Below are positions 5,552 through 8,136 of a stretch of 8,136 bases of DNA, one piece after another. The stretch spans positions 1-8,136 of the forward strand of contig PMAM01000066.1 in assembly GCA_003152595.1 (NCBI GenBank), read 5' to 3'. A program made the translations under genes and the position numbers. Below the pieces are notes generated by a model. The model saw only the letters and a list, made by a program, of their open reading frames with translations. It did not search any database and was not told the DNA's origin. The stretch comes from Acidobacterium sp. (GTDB lineage: Bacteria > Acidobacteriota > Terriglobia > Terriglobales > Acidobacteriaceae). Position 1 is the stretch's first letter. Every line of letters begins with the position of its first letter.

Positions 5552-6580
5552 TCAGGGCTGGAGGCTCGCCGTGGCTTTGGCGGTGAGGTTCCTGACGGAG
5601 TCCGGAGAGGTGAAGGACCAGGTGTCGGTGACAGCGGGGCCGGAGGATTCCTGAACGGAGCCGGTGGCGATCTTCGTTTTCTTACCGACGACGACGTCGA
5701 AGCTGCTCTGACTGCCCGGCGTGAGGGCGGGCGAGAACTTCAAGGTGACGGAGTGATTGCCTTTGACTCCGATGGGGGCGAAGGTGAGCCCGGTGACAGC
5801 CCCGGCTGACATGGCGTAGGTGGCGACGACGTCGAGGCCCTTGTCGGTCATGGTGGTGTCGTCGCCGGTGGTGCCGAGAGCGAGGGTGCTGCCGCCGGAA
5901 CTGGTGAGGGAGCCGGTGGCGGATTTCCATGCGGTGTCACCGGGGGCGAAGGCGAGCACGTGGACGCCAGTCGAGAGCGCGCCGCGATAGGGGACGAAGT
6001 AGGGCGGCTGCGCGATTTCCTTCCAGACGTCAGCGGCGCTGGTGACGCCTCCGATCTGGAGCGCGGTGCCCTGGCCGGCCAGTCCGCCCTGCTCACGGTA
6101 CATGAGGATGGGAATGGGCGCGGGGACCGGCGAGAGGCCGCTTCCCTGCTCGGACACATCGGTGCCGAGGACGAACTGCCAGACGACGGGCGTGCCTTTT
6201 TCGGTGTTGAAGCGGAGCATGTACTGCGCGCCATTCGCGGGATCGGAGGGGCCGTCGAACTGCATAGCGACCTGATGAGCGTCCTGACCGGTGCGCTGAA
6301 GAATGGCGAGCTGCTCGGCCGAATTGGTGTAGTGGGCGGGGCGGCCGGCGGGGCGCGGGATGAGCTGCACATCGTAGATGGCGGGTTTGCTGCGGTCGTC
6401 GATGCTGAGGACGATCATTGAGTACGGGAGTTCGGGGCCGACCCACTGGACGATCTGCTCGGGCCAGTAGCGGTAGTTGACGCCGGCGAGCGGGAGCGTG
6501 GGGGCGGTCTGCGCACTGAGCGCGAGGGGGAGAGCCAGGGCAGCGGCGGTTGCGATGTTGCGGGCGAAGTTGGGGAACAT
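5552..6580 (-). CDS. Secreted protein of unknown function, linked to TonB receptor
   Basis: This 342-residue protein has a clear Sec signal peptide: R7, a hydrophobic core at residues 9-21 and probable cleavage after A23 (ALSA before QT). There is no lipobox cysteine, and the whole protein lacks cysteine, so it is probably soluble in the periplasm, released, or held at the surface by another protein. The N-terminal half (about 30-200) is mixed and aromatic (GVNYRYWPEQIVQWVGPELP; PVVWQFVLGTDV). The C-terminal half (about 205-342) is rich in Thr, Ser, Gly and Val with alternating hydrophobic residues, as expected of beta-sandwich or Ig-like domains. I do not recognise the family. AAAGGA (6589-6594) lies eight bases before the ATG, giving a well-defined start. 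It follows the receptor stop by 41 bases on the same strand with no hairpin between them, so co-transcription is likely and it may assist the receptor. Confidence 0.85.
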   Translation of the reverse strand: MFPNFARNIATAAALALPLALSAQTAPTLPLAGVNYRYWPEQIVQWVGPELPYSMIVLSIDDRSKPAIYDVQLIPRPAGRPAHYTNSAEQLAILQRTGQDAHQVAMQFDGPSDPANGAQYMLRFNTEKGTPVVWQFVLGTDVSEQGSGLSPVPAPIPILMYREQGGLAGQGTALQIGGVTSAADVWKEIAQPPYFVPYRGALSTGVHVLAFAPGDTAWKSATGSLTSSGGSTLALGTTGDDTTMTDKGLDVVATYAMSAGAVTGLTFAPIGVKGNHSVTLKFSPALTPGSQSSFDVVVGKKTKIATGSVQESSGPAVTDTWSFTSPDSVRNLTAKATASLQP

Positions 6581-6621
6581 GGCGGCGATCCTTTGCGGTT
6601 AAAGTTCGGTGCGGTTGAAGT

Positions 6622-8136
6622 TCAGAAGGTGAAACGCGCGCCGAACTCGATGCGGCGGGCGGACTCTGCTGCGATGGGTTGGGCGAAGTTGGGCGTGGAG
6701 ACGACTGTGGAGACGGCGGCGACGTTGGTGTGGTTCAAGAGATTGGCGGCGCGGGCGTTGAGGGTGAGGGTGCGGCCGGAGTCGGCTTTGCCGAGTTTGA
6801 AGGCGCGGCTGAGGTTGGTGTCGAGGTGGACGAGCGTGGGCATGGTTCCGAGATTGCGGGGGACGTTGCCGTTGAAAGTGCCGGGGGTGAGAAGTCCGAA
6901 GCGCGTGGCGTAGACGCCGGGGCCGGGCGCGGAGGCGTACGAAGGGCGGTCGTTGAAGACGCCGTCGCCATTGTTGTCGGTGCCGGTGGTGACGTTGTAA
7001 GGCGCGCCGGACTGCGCATCCATTTGCGCGGAGAGCGAGAGCTTTTTGGGCAGGTTGTAGTTGCCGAAGAAGAAGAGGCGCTGGCGGGCTTCCCAGTCGG
7101 GCGGCCCGGCTTCGCCCTGGTTGGAATAAGAGGACTGGGCGAACCCGGCGTTACTGACGCTGTCGGTTGTGAAGTGGAAGTAAAGATAGCCGAGGAAGAA
7201 GGCGAATCGCTTGTAGCTGTGCTGGTCGAGGCCAAGGAAGACGACGCGGCCGGTCAGGTGGCCGGTGGACTGGAAATCGAAGATGTTTTCGTCGGGCGCG
7301 AGGGGCCGCGGGGCAGCGAGAGCGCCGGCGAGCGTGGGTGAAGTGTTGGCGCTGAGCATGGGCGCGTTGATGTTGCGGGAGCGGAGATCGTTCCAGTCTT
7401 CGCCGGAGTAGAAGTTGGCCTGGGCGTGCCAGTGGTGGGGGAAATCGTGTTCGACGCCGAGGCCGCTCTGGAAGGCGGGAATCTGGGCGAGGCCGCGGAG
7501 AGGCGCGCGGAGGGTCGTGATGTCGATGGACTGGCCGGTTGGCGCGAGCGGCGCGGTGAAGGAGGGTGAGTAAATGAGCTGCTCGGTTTGGCGCGTGCCG
7601 TTGAGGCGGTAGGCCTCGGTGGCGACGGCTTCAGGGACGACGGTGGAGAAGAGGCCGGCGTGGAGATGGACGATGGTCTTCGAGTGCTTGTCGAGGGCCC
7701 AGGCAAGGCCGGCACGCGGCGCGAAGTTGGCAAAGCTGGTGGGCGTGGTCTGGAGCGCGTAGCGGAGTCCGCCGGAGAGCGAAAGGCGCGAGCTGAGCTT
7801 GAGGGTGTCTTCAACGTAGAGGGCGAGCTGCCACTGCGTGAAGGGTACGAGCGCGGTTCCGGTGGTAAGGGCGAAGCTGGTGGGCGTGCCGCCGGGAAGG
7901 TTGAGGAGCGCGCGGCGGTATTGCTCGAGGCCGGAGATGCTGGTGGTGGCTCCTGTGGGATTGTTATTGGGGTCGAGCGCGGGCGCGGCGCCTCCGCCGA
8001 ACGTAAACGAGCCGTTGAAGGTATTCGGATCGGTTTCGTGAACGAAGATGCCGAGCGACTGCGCGCCGATCTTCCAGGTTTGCTTGTGGCGCGTGTAGAG
8101 GAAGTCTTCGTCGACTTCGAGATTGCGCTCGCGGTC
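6622..8136 (-). CDS. TonB-dependent receptor, Oar-like, C-terminal part (partial)
   Basis: The frame is open from the right edge to TGA at 6622-6624, giving 504 residues. This is the C-terminal half or less of an outer-membrane TonB-dependent receptor; the signal, carboxypeptidase-regulatory-like domain and plug lie beyond the window. The visible part is beta-barrel: alternating strands and loops such as KQTWKIGAQ, NTFNGSFTFGGG, QWQLALYVEDTL and LSLSGGLRYALQTTP, and near the end RTLTLNARAANLLNHTNVAAV. It ends on an aromatic residue (GARFTF), as barrel proteins recognised by the Bam machinery do. A loop around 6950-6978 reads TDNNGDGVFNDRP, an Asp/Asn-rich possible calcium site that I remember as common in this receptor group. 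Such receptors are abundant in acidobacteria and often import glycans or other large substrates; the ligand here is unknown. It is the upstream partner of the 342-residue secreted protein. Confidence 0.92.
   Translation of the reverse strand, partial: DRERNLEVDEDFLYTRHKQTWKIGAQSLGIFVHETDPNTFNGSFTFGGGAAPALDPNNNPTGATTSISGLEQYRRALLNLPGGTPTSFALTTGTALVPFTQWQLALYVEDTLKLSSRLSLSGGLRYALQTTPTSFANFAPRAGLAWALDKHSKTIVHLHAGLFSTVVPEAVATEAYRLNGTRQTEQLIYSPSFTAPLAPTGQSIDITTLRAPLRGLAQIPAFQSGLGVEHDFPHHWHAQANFYSGEDWNDLRSRNINAPMLSANTSPTLAGALAAPRPLAPDENIFDFQSTGHLTGRVVFLGLDQHSYKRFAFFLGYLYFHFTTDSVSNAGFAQSSYSNQGEAGPPDWEARQRLFFFGNYNLPKKLSLSAQMDAQSGAPYNVTTGTDNNGDGVFNDRPSYASAPGPGVYATRFGLLTPGTFNGNVPRNLGTMPTLVHLDTNLSRAFKLGKADSGRTLTLNARAANLLNHTNVAAVSTVVSTPNFAQPIAAESARRIEFGARFTF

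Noticed and set aside
5848..6372. Minus-strand open frame (174 codons) within the secreted protein gene
   Set aside because: It is Ser/Pro/Arg-rich shadow sequence in another frame of the signal-peptide-bearing 342-residue protein.
6679..7341. Plus-strand open frame (220 codons) across the TonB receptor
   Set aside because: The product is almost entirely Gly, Val, Glu and Ala, which is the mirror of the receptor's codon usage on the opposite strand.
7254..7814. Minus-strand open frame (186 codons) at the right side
   Set aside because: It is the wrong frame of the receptor. The product is Ser/Pro/Arg-rich, whereas the neighbouring frame gives clear barrel sequence to the window edge.
1..8136. 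CRISPR array, tRNA, rRNA, transposase or integrase
   Set aside because: I looked for regularly spaced repeats, tRNA-like arms and mobile-element proteins and found none. All substantial sequence is explained by the listed genes.

Overview
The window looks like chromosomal DNA from an acidobacterium (Acidobacteriota, probably class Terriglobia/Acidobacteriia). The main reason is a PadR regulator followed one base later by a long MacB-like permease with no ATPase beside it. This is the acidobacterial PadR/ADOP (acidobacterial duplicated orphan permease) pairing. A Tat-exported aldo/keto reductase and an Oar-like TonB-dependent receptor fit the same source. The DNA is GC-rich throughout, and I see no composition break, insertion sequence, tRNA, rRNA or CRISPR array.

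Layout, left half (+ strand). The last 21 codons of an unidentified gene (1-66) appear to overlap the start of a Tat-signal aldo/keto reductase (63-1088) through an ATGA junction. After a 147-base gap with a candidate promoter and inverted-repeat operator come the PadR regulator (1236-1592) and the orphan permease (1594-4221), a clear two-gene operon. A further 124-base gap leads to a small conserved-looking hypothetical protein with a charged tail (4346-4795).

Layout, right half (- strand). Transcription runs from the right edge leftward. It begins with the C-terminal 504 residues of a TonB-dependent receptor (6622-8136, truncated by the window edge). Then come a secreted, cysteine-free 342-residue protein of unknown function (5552-6580), a 222-base gap with a strong stem-loop just after its stop, and a small four-helix membrane protein (4826-5329). 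That last gene converges on the 4346-4795 gene with only 30 bases between the stops.

How the genes may work together: PadR probably represses its own operon, and so the permease. The receptor and the secreted protein next to it are probably co-transcribed and may act together at the outer membrane, but the substrate cannot be read from the sequence. Nothing here amounts to a clearly new system. The most under-described item is the receptor-linked secreted protein.
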